DNA of 64,000 nt from Cryptomeria japonica. Its lineage: Eukaryota > Streptophyta > Pinopsida > Cupressales > Cupressaceae. The translations under genes and the position numbers were made by a program. Below, in pieces: positions 35,126 through 47,014 of the stretch; the first letter of the stretch is position 1; every line of letters starts with the position of its first letter. Under the pieces are notes generated by a model, which saw only the letters and a list, made by a program, of their open reading frames with translations, did no database searches and was not told the origin of the DNA. The stretch covers positions 156,202,971 to 156,266,970 of the forward strand of contig NC_081411.1 of the NCBI RefSeq assembly GCF_030272615.1, written 5' to 3'.

Positions 35126-38100
35126 ATGCCTTCCTCACAAAAACATTTAAGGGAGGTGGATTATATGAAAATAAATATTTATGATGATTTCTTGGACCAA
35201 TTAAAGCCTTCTACAAATGATAAGCAGTAGGGGCAAAGGTTTGTGGATGGACAAACCCTAGGGGAAGGGTTAACTGACAAAGCATTCTATTTGGCGGATG
35301 CTAATATATCGGCAACTGGGTTAGATATTGTCAAATTATGGTATGGATAAAGGAAATTAAATTCCCCATTATCTAGTCCTTGGCAGTATGACTTGGGCAA
35401 GTTAGTAGTACCAGGTGTTTTTATGGATGTCGATTTGCTTAAGGTTGTTGCAGACAGATATGACCTAGTTTCAAGGGTTATCAGAGGAAATGATGGGGAG
35501 ATTCTCTTAACCATTAGAAGGGAGAAATTTCAAGAGATTTTTGACTTATACGAGCCATCCCGTAGCCTGGTACCAATAGATTTAAATGAACAAAAGGAAG
35601 AATATTACAAAATGAAGGAATTCATTAGAAAGAAATTCCCTCCAATGCACATAGCCAGAGCGGGAAGTAAAACATACCATATTGGCCCTAGTTTAGAAGA
35701 GTCATTCCCAATTGGTGCTTTCACTCCCTATTTCCAGGATACTTTCTTCTCTTTATGCCAAGTATTGGGTTTTAGTCTCATTACAGTAATGCCACCTGAT
35801 TTCATGTACATGGCTATGCAGATACAACATCCAAATTTTACAACAGTTTTTGACTTTGCCTCTTATCTTAAGGAAAAGATTCATGAGGGATTATTAGACA
35901 TTAAGAATCAGGTTGCTAGGGTTAAATTCTCTTGGTATTCTTTACTTATGCATATGTTCCTTTCAAGGAATGCAGATTATTTTGAGGGTACCATGAACCT
36001 CAGAAGGACAACAGATAATTAGGAGATTCCAATACAACTTTGGAGCACATATATGTCATGGGATAGACAAGAGGCTAGCTATATAAGATTTGATAACAAC
36101 TTTGCCTCTAGGTTAAGAGAAAGGTTGACAATGAATCCACCAAGGATTCCTAAAGAATTGCATGATTTTGTGAGACCCAAGGAAAGGGTGCGTCTTGCCA
36201 GAATTGAGCATAATTGGGGAGATTTTATCCCATACTCTATAAGTACTATAATCAGAATCTCTAGCTTCTCCGGATAACCTCATGTATTTCCTTTCATTGT
36301 TCCTCTAAGAATAGGTTTTTCTGAGGTAATGTGGCAAATTTGATGTATTCAGGACAAAGATTTAAAAGGAAAAGGAAAAGGGTCATTCTTCTCGGATTAC
36401 ACCATTATCCCTTACTTTGTTATTATAAAGGGAGGCTATGAGCATTTTAACAAATTCTCTGCTCCATATCATTTGGGGGTAAGTATAACTCAAAACAATG
36501 ATCCTGAAGGTTTTTACAACACTTTTAGAAAGAGAATAAGAGGATCTCTGTTTCCCCATATGTATAATTTTCCTGAGGACTTAATCATGAATGAATTTGA
36601 CCACACGATGCAGGAATGGACAAAGGAGAAGTGGATAATTTTTAGAAAATTATGGGCTGCTATTTAGAAGATGTATCCAAAATATGATCCATTAAAGGAG
36701 TTTTCTCCATTCTATGCCAAGATTAAATTTGTTATAATTTTTTTTGATGAATTGACGAAGGTCTTAAGGGAGAAGCTAGCTAGACTTGAAGAAGTTCATG
36801 GCCGACAACAATTAAGCTCACAACCTCATATATCCCAGAGAGCATGTGGTGTGGTAGTAGAGATGCCTGTTCAGGAATCTCCTCACAAAAGAGTTAGAGA
36901 AGAAGTAAGTGAGGAAGAGAATAGTATCAATGATAGTGGGAGATTGATAAGGAGAAAGGATAAGAAGATAATGAGATCAAAGCCTTTCCACAAGATACCA
37001 ATTAAGCCTCTTCAAGGAGTCAAGATCATTGATCTTGAAGACTCTGATAGAAGCCCCTCACCATCAGCTGTATCCTTTTCACCGGTAGCAAGATGAAGCT
37101 CAGGTGGAGGGAGACAATTTGTTGCAACAAGTGTAGAAATACAAATGAGTATTCCTGTATTGCCTCCTAATTTGGAGTTGGATCTTACTCTAAGGGTAAA
37201 GCCTTAAAAGATGCAAGAAATGAGCCATGTGATAGCTTCATTGAGGATGATGCATTTGTAAAAAGCCCAGCCTTTTTGTAGTTAGTATGGAAAACAAAGG
37301 TTGAGGAATACAAAGGAATGGTTGTTGAGAGGAAAGCCCAAAGGCCAAATAGATTAGACCAAGAAATCCAAGAGGAAGTAAAAGGTGAAATGAAGGAAGA
37401 GTTCAAGGAAATCACTGGTGGTGAGGGCAAAAAAATTATAAGTCAGGCTGGAGTCTTGATATTGCCAAAATGGGATATAGTAGATGCAGTGGCATTTGAT
37501 GCTATTATAAAATCAAAGGAAGAAGAAGTAGGGTTAGCGTTAAGAGGATCAGACTTTGCAGATGATTATGCAACCTTTGCTATATGGGCATTAGAGGAGG
37601 GAGCTAGGAAGCCCGATATCAGTGATTTAAACCCCAACTTGAGGGGAAGTTTTATTGTAAAGAGAGTAGCCAACACGTCAAGTGTAGAGGCTACAAAATT
37701 GAATGTTGATGTTGCTAAGCTGGCACATGAGAGTGCAAAAAAGAAAGGTTCAGAGATGGCTGAGCTGATGAAGAAATTTGACAAACTTTTTAATTATTAT
37801 AATGCATCTCAGAAAAGATGTGTGGAGTTGCAAACAAGAGTGCAACTTCTAGAGCAAGGACAAATAAAGGTTTCATGTCTTGCACTTGCAGGACCGTTTG
37901 AGTCATCAACATCCAGGTCACCACCTATGATCCAGAAAGAAGAAGTATCTCAATTAAATATAAGTACTAATATCCCTGGCATGACATTAGTGCCATATGA
38001 TGATGATGAGCCCGATACTACAAGATCGATTGAACAAAATGAGTCTCAGCTTATAGAGAAGATTGTTGAATTAGAGAATAAATTAAAAGAAACAAAAAAA

Positions 38101-38880
38101 CAATTAGCTAAAGAGCAGAAGGATATAGTTAGCTTTGTGCTAACTCATTTGAATGAGAAAATTGAAAGCAGGTTAAATAGTATTCATGCCTTATATTCTT
38201 TACTTTTTGATGCTATTCAAAAGTTTGATGATGATAAAGAAGTAGCATTTCGCTTGTTTACAAAGTGGTTTCAAAGGGGAAATGCACTTAGAATGATGTC
38301 TATGGCTTCTAAATTTCATACCAAGAGGCCACATGCACTCCAACCAACATTTTTATTGGTAAAATCAATGCAGGAATCCCAAATTCTGCCAGAAAATATA
38401 AAAAGAAAGATAAGGGAATTGATGAAGAATTTTCGGGAATTAGGACAAACTCTTTTGCTAGATATTGTTCAGATAGAGAAGGGGTAGTTAAGTCTTTGTA
38501 GTCTTGGAAGGAAGAGGCAGAGAGAGTCATGAACACCCAGGTAGAAATGATTTGTGATGGGCTAAATATGGATATGCTAGAAGATAGTATGGATAAGATA
38601 ATTTCTACAGGGTTATTTTTTAAAACTTTTGAAAGAGAGGCAAACCAAGTAGAAGGAAGAGGCAGAGAGAGTCATCAACACCCATGTAGAAATGATTTGT
38701 GATGGGCTAAATATGGATATGCTAAAAGATAGTATGGATAATATAATTTCTACAGGGTTATTTTTTGAAACTTTTGAAAGAGAGGCAAACCAAGTAGCCA
38801 TTAAGTATATTCCATATAGGGCAAAGGAAGATGAAGTAATGAATTTTAATTGGCCATCTGATGAAGATAATAGCGCATAG
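35126..38880 (+). pseudogene. unrecognised ~1,250-aa ORF, family member A (broken)
   Basis: I do not recognise a named domain. From ATG 35126 one frame runs to 37096 with nonsense codons at 35228, 35348, 36020, 36275, 36341, 36665 and 37094. A frameshift near 37200 then leads into a frame open from 37318 to 38487, and a last piece ends at 38880. The N-terminal half is globular (WQYDLGKLVVPGVF, EILLTIRREKFQEIFDL, VKFSWYSLLMHMFLS). It aligns with ORF B at WDVGLGSMVLPEVF, EEILSINEGEFARLLNL and KTFRFSSYLCYLLLS. A middle Lys/Arg/Ser-rich linker (about 36860-37090) and a long charged coiled-coil-like part (about 37900-38150, ENKLKETKKQLAKEQKD) follow. No RT, transposase or protease motif is visible. 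It may be a gag-like protein of a non-autonomous element or a dispersed plant gene family. Confidence 0.6.
38508..38797 (+). repeat. 145-bp tandem duplication inside ORF A
   Basis: Two adjacent copies (38508-38652 and 38653-38797) start AAGGAAGAGGCAGAGAGAGTC and end CAAACCAAGTAG, differing at about six sites. The length is not a multiple of three, so the duplication shifts the frame near the C-terminus. Confidence 0.9.
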
Positions 38881-40617
38881 AGTGGCATGTATTTGAATGA
38901 TGAATAGAAAGCTATAAACCATTTACATAACTATTTTTGTTTTCTAGTGACTGATATTTTGCAACCTATAAGACAAGATGGGGTAATTTTCATCATGAGT
39001 TTTGAAGAAGGTGGCTGCAAATTTTGATCCAGTGTAAGCAAGTTCGAGGACGATTGTTTTGTATAATAGAATATAGTTATGCATAGTCATTCTTAGATGA
39101 CAGGTGTCTCCGCTAGCCTGAAGCTTATTTGCTCCCTTGTTTTTTATAAAAGTAAATTCAGGGCTATGAGAGCACGTTCAGAATTTTGGTCCCTTATGTG
39201 TTCCGAATTTCTGTTTCCAAATAGCAAAGTCTAGGTGAAACAAAAGGATTGTAAGAGGTCATTTTACCGAGCAAAAAATAGAAAAGAGTCTTGTGTCTAT
39301 GATTTTTGTAGGTTCTTGAAGGAGTTATGTATGGATATTATTCTTATAGGGACACCAGAATGAATGAATGAATGAATATATGATTCAAACCCATTTCTCT
39401 CCAATGTATTATTTTATCATGTTTTGAATGCGTATTATCAAGGATTTTATCATTCATTGCACTATTATGGTGTATGTAACCTTTTGTTCATGCTTTGGTC
39501 TGATAGGTCAATTAAATGCTTGAATAAAATTGCAGAGCGATAGGGGCCTTTAAAGGGATTTTGATAAGTAGTTTTGGGTGGGGATTACAAATACGATATA
39601 TTGTAAGGCAATATTATATTTGGTTTTATGTTGTTAGATAGATTCTGTCAGAAGTACAGTCTAATGCAGTATGAATTCACGTACCCAATGGACTAAGGCA
39701 TTGATCATAGTTAAGTAAGTGCCTGGGTATTTATTTACTATTCAAAATCACCACTGGTTTGCTATAACTTGTTGAATATCAGAATATTTTCATTTTATAT
39801 GAATATTAGCATATGTATTAGTCATCTCATGCTCCAAACGGATTCAGGATCATTGAGGAATTTCCCATTCCTAAGCATTCTCCCTTATTTTTGAGTCCTT
39901 ATATGAGATTATCAACTTTATTTCATGCATGATTTATGAGTGTGGCATAAAATCACAAATAAGCATGGGCATCACCCTCCCTAATTTTGCAGAGCCTAAA
40001 GTGTAGAAGGATCTAGCATCCTTGTCATTTTTGGTTCAAGTCTAAAGAATATTAAATAGTTCTAAGTGGCTTTCCATAGATATTATCGGGAGAAAACAAG
40101 TTGGTCTCTTCCTTTGAGTCAATGTAAACCCATTTTTGGGAACCAACACAAGGGTTGAAAACCATATTTATGTATAATTTATCATTGTAATTATTGATCA
40201 TTTATATTAGGTAATAGATCTAATAGAAAATATTTTGTGTACTTTGCTTGCGTTAGAAGATAACCCTATTTTCTTAGGGAAATATATTATGGTTGTGTAT
40301 TGTGATGTATTATGAGAGTTTGATAGTTGTTGATTTGTCTCTGGATCTTTGCTGGTGATACTCATATGAGAATCTTTCTTCACAAGTATATTGTAATCTG
40401 TTGTTGATTTATGAAGAATATATTTGGTAACATTTGGAGTGTGGGTTTTTTTTCTTGAAAGGGTTTTCCCTATGCAAATCAGTGCGTTGTGGTATAATTC
40501 TATTTATGTTAATTTCTATTAATTTTATGTAATTATTTTAAGGATTAGTAGAGGTTTGTATAGCCCCCCTCTCAATATTCTTGTAGGAACTTTTTCCACT
40601 ACCTTAACTTCCTTTCA
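38881..40617 (+). other. 3' flank of ORF A and an LTR-like end
   Basis: At 39118-39165, CCTGAAGCTTATTTGCTCCC and a downstream TATAAAAG-AATTCAGGG match the 3' flank of ORF B at 54380-54430, so the two ORFs share downstream sequence. A (GAAT)n stretch lies at 39360. The part from about 40440 to 40617 (GGGTTTTCCCTATGCAAATC, then CCCCCCTCTCAATATTCTTG and a final CCTTTCAACA) looks like the R/U5 end of a plant LTR; its partner is not seen. No gene is present. Confidence 0.4.
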
Positions 40618-43600
40618 ACAAGAAAGTGTGATCACCTCCTCATTTAAGGATTTTGGTGACTAATTTAAGGCATCGAGCATACAATTTCCAATATTTCAGT
40701 ATTTTTAACTAATAACTTTCTCTTGCATACTGTGATCCTTGAAGAAAATTAGAAATAATCCATGTTGAACCATTCTACAAAATGAAACCTATAACCAGGT
40801 AGCTTATAAAACTAGACATTGTTAATCCATTCATTTAAGAATCTCCTAGCTCAAACATCTTATTACAATCAAGTGCAGTATGGAAGACAACAATTTTATT
40901 CAATCTATTATCCTCCTTACTCAAGAAATCAATCATTTTTGAGTTAGGAGAAAAGAATATTTATTTTAGGGCCAACAAGAGGAAACTTACATTTTCTTCT
41001 ACACTATGGCCTTTCTCCATTGATTTCACTATTCTCCTATACAATGAATCTTGTAGAAGGTGAAATGATTTGATTTCCTTCCACTTCAATGTCATGGAAG
41101 GAATTATCCTTTCCTTTAACTCTATATGATCCTTCCAAATCATTGAGAGGCTTGTCATGTGTTGTAGCACCAACTTCCATTAATTCAATTTGTACAATCA
41201 CTTCCTTATCCTAGGGCACAATGAATGCAAATAGTTGGGAAGAAAAAATTCAAGGAGAAATGTGGGAGAGAGAAACAACATTAACAAAACTAGCAAATGA
41301 AAGAAAATTTCTAGGAGAAAGGAGGGCATTGATAAGAAAGGGCTACACAATCTCATTGGAGGAGGGCCAAGCCTCCTCTACCATTGTATTGTACTCTTCA
41401 ATCCTCAACTCCTTTGATCCTTCCATCTTCTTGGTACTCTTGAATGCATACATACTTACACTTCAAATCTCCATTTATCAATAAACTTTTGATATCCATT
41501 TTATGGGTGCACTATATAAATGCACGACAAGCTAAAATATTTAATCCCAATAGATTTTGTTTTTACCAATGAAGCAAAAGTGTCTTAATAATTAATGCCT
41601 TCCTTTGTGCACATGCTCGTTTTACCAATCTATCTTCAAGTAATTTTTGATAGTTCCAAATGTCTTGTAATTTTTTAGGAATACCCACTAGTAACACATG
41701 GGATTCTTTCTTGTTGACAAATTGATAAGAGTAGATTCATGATTTCTCATAAGAGTATCATACTTTTTTTTCATTGTATTAGTCCATTATTTTGATTATA
41801 ATTTTTAATTAACATATTTTTTTTTCAAATATTGAGCCACCATGCTCATTAAAGGAAAGCTTACCTCTTCTTGACATGTGTTATTGGTTTGTTTCATATT
41901 TTCTCACATCTTACATATTTCCCTCTATATTCTTATTGAGCAACAAACTCCAAAAATAGCCATCAATTTTTTCTTATACTATATAGTACAATCTCCTTTA
42001 AATTATTTATATCATTGGTTTAAGAATTCTTGAATATTAGGATTGACTTCCTCAACTTGTTCATCAAGTTATTCTTTTTCTTTTTCTAGGTCTTCATGTG
42101 TCACATTGAAGACTTTATTTTCTTTCAATTTTTTCTTAGTTTTTTTTTTAATGTTAACCAAGAAAACATTGAACTTTTTCTTTAGTGATTATATATATAT
42201 ATATATATATATAGATTTTTTTATCAATATTATGATATTGCTTATGAATTATCTTTGTTCTTATTAAAATTGGTTCGTATACTTATTTTGATTAGATAAA
42301 AATGGGAGAGTGTATGAACCCATTTAGAGTTAAATCATCAAGGAAAATATGATGAGAAATAAGAACTACAAAATTGACTGCCAAGAGACAATAACATCAT
42401 CTCAGAGGACTCAGAGTAGCTCTAAATGTAAATCTTAATGGTTCTTGGTTGGGGGCTAGTTTTAGGCTGGTTGTTGACTGTTCTTTTTGGAATTTTTTTT
42501 AGGTTGTGAGAGCCTATTTTTAAAACTCATGTATTTGGCTATGGGTGCCATTTTTACCCATGGTTGTCTAGTGCTTTCATGTTCCTTTTGTTAGGACAAA
42601 TTTCTGGTTGAGGGTTCCAGATCCACTCAAAATCTTATTGTAAAGGGTTTCGGGTCCCTTCAAAACCTATTTTTTCTTTAATAAAAAACATCATCTCACA
42701 AGAAGTCAGACTAATATAGGATTTTGACTAGAGCAACTAACCAAAAGGAGGCAAGGATCATGACTTAAAACTAAGACTACAATTTTACAACTAATAGGTT
42801 TTCAAAGAAACCTCAAAACTTTGAACAAACACCTTAAAATATAAGGAGAATAGACAAGGTAGGGTACAACAAGGAACACTAAAGTAAAAGAAGTAAAAGG
42901 TACCTTGTAATAGAAAATAAACTAGAAAGAAGAGAATTGAGACAAATATTAATACCTAGTCTTGCAAAAAGACAGACCAAAACAAACCAAGTAGCATTGA
43001 GAGGGAAGAATGTATCAAGAATAGACAAGGTAAAGAAGAGATTTGTTGGAAACCTGAGCCAAAAAGCCCTCGCACATGGGAATTTCAATAATCTACTAGC
43101 CATATCCTTCCAACTAGGAGTCAAATCCATGCAAACCTTACTTAGAAAACCACCTTTATAGGATCAGTAATAGCAAAACATTTAGTAGAAACCATAACAC
43201 CCACCAGACTAACAAGAATACCCAAGGGCCCTATCAAATCTTGAAGGGCCATTCTCCACCTCAATGGGAGATAGATGAGAGAAATATTGTAAAGGATAAA
43301 TTTCCACCTTAATAGGAGATTGAGGAGAAAAGATAGGGTGACAACAAAAAAAATCCATACAGGAGCACTGAAGCTAAAAACATCCAAGTAGAAACTTATT
43401 CATACCTGCAAGAGCAACACCCACCTCAATAGGACTAGTAGGTAAGTATAAAAGGGAAGGGGTAGAAAGAATTTCTTTGAAAAATAAAAACATGGAAAGA
43501 AGAGAAAGAAGGGCCAACAAACCCTGACCCATATCTAAAGCATGATTTTTGATAACCATGTGATGTAGAAAAAAAATCCCACCTAAACTCAAATAAGAGT

Positions 43601-44707
43601 TTGTGTTAATACGACAAGAAAGAAAAACCTATAACAAAGCCTATCTCAATAGGACCTCCAACTACAAAACAACAAATCTTATTAGAGAAAGCCCTCTCAT
43701 AAAGGCCCATAGTAGCATAAGGTCTATTAGCCACTTCCAACTCTAGCATATATAACCCTCCAACAACTCTAGGCTAGGTATTAATGAAATAAGGATACCT
43801 AGACACTTGAAAAATAGATGGAACTAGGTAATGTGGAATACCTTCACTAGGGTCTAGAAATCTAGAGTAGCTCACGAACCCAACAAGGAAGATAACCTTT
43901 AAAGTAGGGCAACAAGCCATAACCCAAAAATTCCTTGAGGTGTCATCACTAACTAAAAAGATACAAATAACCAATAAAAACCAATGGATACCCACAAAGG
44001 AGTACTCAGACTGCAGAGAAGATCTAATAGGCCTCAAAGGAGACGACAGAGGGAGCTCCACTTCTAGACAAACCAAAAAAATAGAGATGTGCCTATTTAA
44101 TAAGTTTACTAGGATAACTAGGATATTTAATTATTCTCACTTGAGTACTAATAATGGTACTTGTGTAGCTTAAGTCAAAGTATACCCCAATAATATTAGA
44201 CGTTGGATGAATCATAATAAAATTCATGAATGTTAGTTGGCAAATAGGTTTGAATGAACTATTCATACTATTTATGGTTTTTTAGTTCATAGATAGGGTT
44301 GGATTTGTGGTGGAAATAGTCTTTGCATATACTGTCTAGAAACCCCAACATATAATCACAAATAGAAGAAGAGGGATTAATAAACTGGAGGAGCCCTCCA
44401 CACCACAACCACCCACCAAAAAACTCTAGTAGGAATTCCATGCAAGTTGTAACTGGTGGTGAGAAACCCACAAGTAGCAAAGAAAAATAAAAACCTAGAC
44501 TCTAGGAAAGGGAAACGAAAAATTGCCCAAGGCCTGCCACAAACCCCACACACAATAGGGCCAAGATAACCCATTCCACATTGTCGCCATTAGCATCTAA
44601 ATCTCCTTTCTCCTCTACATCTCCTTTTGTGATATCATCTCCCTTCAAAAGCCTATCTCCACCACCCCTTTATGTCTCTCCATCAATGACATAAAACTCT
44701 CATGTTG
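40618..44707. other. gene-free region left of the hAT element
   Basis: Frames here are short and show no family motif; one 70-codon frame on - (40961-41173) has no recognisable content. A (TA)n microsatellite lies at about 42190-42213. At about 42570-42705 the text GGGTTCCAGATCC...GGGTTTCGGGTCCC...TTTAATAAAAAACA looks like the 3' tail of a retroposon. Between 43250 and 43670 the phrase CACCTCAATAGGA recurs about four times at uneven spacing. This is probably old degenerated repeat DNA. Confidence 0.5.
42190..42213. repeat. (TA)n microsatellite
   Basis: About twelve uninterrupted TA units in an AT-rich context. Confidence 0.95.
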
Positions 44708-44729
44708 GAAATGAACAGGGATAACTTTA
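44708..44729 (+). repeat. left target duplication and terminal inverted repeat of the hAT
   Basis: GAAATGAA (44708-44715) is the target duplication. CAGGGATAACTTTA (44716-44729) is the terminal repeat, matching the right end at 12 of 14 positions. Confidence 0.85.
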
Positions 44730-45160
44730 AGAAACCCCCCCCGGGCAACTGTGTAAAATCCTGGCGAATTAGACATTATTTTCGAGGGGGAATTTTCATA
44801 TCGATGGCGAAATTTTTTTTTAAATGACGAAAAAATTATTTTGTATTGGCGATTTTTTTTCTATTGTGCGAAAATGCCATAAATTTCTGGCGAATAATAC
44901 CTTGTTCTATGGGGAAAATATTTTTTGTTGGAGGCAAATAATTATTGTTAAAAGGAACAAATATATAATTGTATGAGCGAAAATTTCTATTCTGAAGCAA
45001 AAATTATTAAAATGTATTGGCGATTTTTATCCACCACTTGAAAATTATTTAAATGTATTAGCAATTTTTATCCACCGCTTGAAAATTATTTAAATGTTTT
45101 GGCAAATATTTTTTTATTTATGGTATAATATATAATTCATTGGCGATTTCATAAATTCAT
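44730..45160. repeat. left subterminal GGCGA repeats of the hAT
   Basis: TGGCGAATT, TGGCGAAAT, TTGGCGATT, TGGCGAATA, TTGGCGATT and TTGGCGATT occur at irregular spacing, with degraded forms such as GTGCGAAAA and GAGCGAAAA. All are in one orientation. The unit ATTATTTAAATGTATTGGC(G)AATTTTTATCCACC also repeats at about 45000-45090. Confidence 0.7.
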
Positions 45161-45259
45161 TGCCATTAATAGACAAGGCACATCACATCACATCAGTACA
45201 TCACATCACATAATACATTGAGTTAGGACTCTGTACAATGTATCAATAAGCGTGGCCTC

Positions 45260-45420
45260 TTTGACACGTAAAGGGTGACACATACCTAAAATCTATCAAT
45301 GATTTTAAACCGTTCGATGATCGTATATCAATGGCTAAAGTTTTATTTTGGCCCAATTTTCTGAAGAGAACATAGCTCACCAGAAAGTGCCCGGAATGAA
45401 ATTGGATTCAATAGACACGT
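45260..45420 (+). promoter_or_regulatory. diverged promoter-like unit upstream of the 201-aa ORF
   Basis: TGACACGTAAAGGGTGACAC, then ACCGTTCGATGATCG, ATATCAATGGCTA, TTTTGGCCC, GAAGAGAACA and GCCCGGAATGAAATTGG occur in the same order as in the array at 48330-49410 (ACACGAGTATGGTGAC, ACCGTTGGATGA, ATATCAACGGCTA, TTTCGGCC, GAAGCGAACA, GCCCGAAATTGG). It lies about 400 bp before the ORF start on the same strand. Confidence 0.55.
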
Positions 45421-45804
45421 ATCAAATGTCACAAATCACGATCGATAATTTCATTCATTTAATATATATCTTTTCACTTACGGCAATCCACTCTATCCCC
45501 ACGACTTCCAATGTGATACTTGCCAATTTGGTACTAGTTCATAGTTGTTTCCAATTTCACACACTCGTGCATTTATGGGAAAGATTTGTAGAGATACGAA
45601 AGATTTAAATAAATTTATAGTAGTTAATACTGTTAAAGAAGTAATTATTACAATCAAGAGCTTCAACAATTTATATACGATCTCTGCTTCTTTCATCTTC
45701 AATTAGCCTTTGTCATTTAGTAGATAAATCATCAGAGCTCACAGTATTCTAGGTTTATAGGCTCATTACTCAGGTTGTTTAATTTGTTAATTTGTTTTCT
45801 CAAG

Positions 45805-46380
45805 ATGGACACTCCCATCTGCTTGAGAAGCATTTCTGCAAAGGACCAGAGGGCCTTTCTACACTCCGTTAGAGACCCAACCCTCCAATCAGTCTGTAAG
45901 GAGGTTGGGTCATTCACTAATGAAGCTGTGCAGATGGTGCTGGGCAAAGAATTTCTGCGAAACGAAAATAGGTACTGTGTTAACACGGACCTTACGTCCC
46001 GCTTCTTAGCGTCTCTTCTGGACTTGGGAGGAGACAAGGTGGATATGCTGATGCTGTTGAGGAAGGTTTTTAAGGAAGACTTCCTCAGAGATGGCATTAC
46101 TCTTTTCGTTCTTGTAGAAGTAGGGGTGGGGATCCCTTGGGCGAGTGATTTATCCAAGCTTCTCCTCCCTGACCAAACACTGCCAGTGGCTAGGCAACTG
46201 TTTCTCCTAAACTTGAATGCGGAGCAGCTGACGTGTCATAGAAAATGGGCATGGATTGGCAGGGACTTCCTTTGGAAATGGTTCCTCCTGGATGACTTTC
46301 AAAACTACATGTGGCTTGAAGAATTCTCTCAGCTTATGCTGCCTAAAGAATTCTACATGGAAGGAGGGCCAGATTCATAG
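45805..46380 (+). CDS. intact 191-201-aa protein of unknown function inside the hAT
   Basis: This is the only undamaged long ORF in the transposon region. Two starts are possible: ATG 45775 (MFNLLICF...) or ATG 45805 (MDTPICLRSISAKDQRAFLH); the second is preferred because the first ten residues look like translated 5' UTR. The protein is mildly acidic and probably alpha-helical, with VCKEVGSFTNEAVQMVLG in the first half, a VDMLMLLRKVFKEDFL helix in the middle and a Trp-rich end (WAWIGRDFLWKWFLLDDF). It has no signal peptide, transmembrane run, zinc motif or transposase motif that I can see. A promoter-like unit related to the array before ORF B lies upstream. It could be hAT cargo, an accessory transposition protein or a recent insertion. 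Confidence 0.5.
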   Translation: MDTPICLRSISAKDQRAFLHSVRDPTLQSVCKEVGSFTNEAVQMVLGKEFLRNENRYCVNTDLTSRFLASLLDLGGDKVDMLMLLRKVFKEDFLRDGITLFVLVEVGVGIPWASDLSKLLLPDQTLPVARQLFLLNLNAEQLTCHRKWAWIGRDFLWKWFLLDDFQNYMWLEEFSQLMLPKEFYMEGGPDS

Positions 46381-47014
46381 GGAAAAATTGTAAACAATTC
46401 CACTACCTGTAGTTTTTTTTTCCTATGTCCTTGAACCCTAACAGGCTGAGTGCCAGAGGCTCACTCATTTTGGCTTTTAAGTTTTTGGGGGACTCAAGTC
46501 TCTGACGAAAAAATTGTAAATTTCAAAAGCATAAATAATTTAATGATAATTTTTCAAATTCTAGTTTGTTTCACTTTGCCTATTACATTCTTATGGATAT
46601 AAAAATGCTTTCTATAATTCTATTTCATTTTTATTAATTAATTTATGTCAAATGCTTTTTGTATATGAGCTATGTTATTTCAATTATTTGTTAAACAATG
46701 GAAATAAATTTAATACTATGATCTTTTTATGTAATGCTATAAAAAAATAAAAATTCAATTCATTCCATTAATTATTTGTACATTGATTATGGTTGATTAT
46801 AATTTTATAAATATATACTATTACTATATAGTCATTCAAAATACAAAATTTCAAAAGTTGCAAGATACAAAACTTTATCGGTCAAGGTTTTTTCATTCAA
46901 TTAATTGAAACTTTTCAAGATACAAAATTTGTCCATAGCTTATAGCAAGCAGACAAAAAAGCTAGTTAATTGCCAATAGGCCGCTCACTTAGTCTCACTA
47001 TCCCCCTAGTCCTC
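46381..47014. other. gene-free gap between the two convergent ORFs
   Basis: AT-rich sequence with no frame of interest. Just after the 201-aa ORF comes CTGAGTGCCAGAGGCTCACTC, a short imperfect hairpin, then TTTTTGGGGGACTC. No poly(A) signal stands out beyond generic AATAAA-like words. Confidence 0.5.

Noticed and set aside
35126-40617. ORF A as the interior of an LTR retrotransposon with LTRs at 33.6-35 and 39-40.6 kb
   Set aside because: I could not match the two flanks to each other. The LTR-like end at about 40.45-40.62 kb has no partner upstream of ORF A.
42480-42710. LINE 3' end with A-rich tail
   Set aside because: The tail TTTAATAAAAAACA and GGGTTCC...GGGTCCC words are suggestive, but no LINE ORF, target duplication or long poly(A) is seen.
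42879-44574. Several 70-100-codon minus-strand frames
   Set aside because: They lack conserved motifs, lie in different frames and look like random translation of pyrimidine-rich repeats.
44716-45160. Separate small MITE at the left end of the hAT
   Set aside because: The GGCGA words and CAG terminus pair with the right end at 58493, and the 8-bp duplication matches across 13.8 kb, so one large element is the simpler reading.
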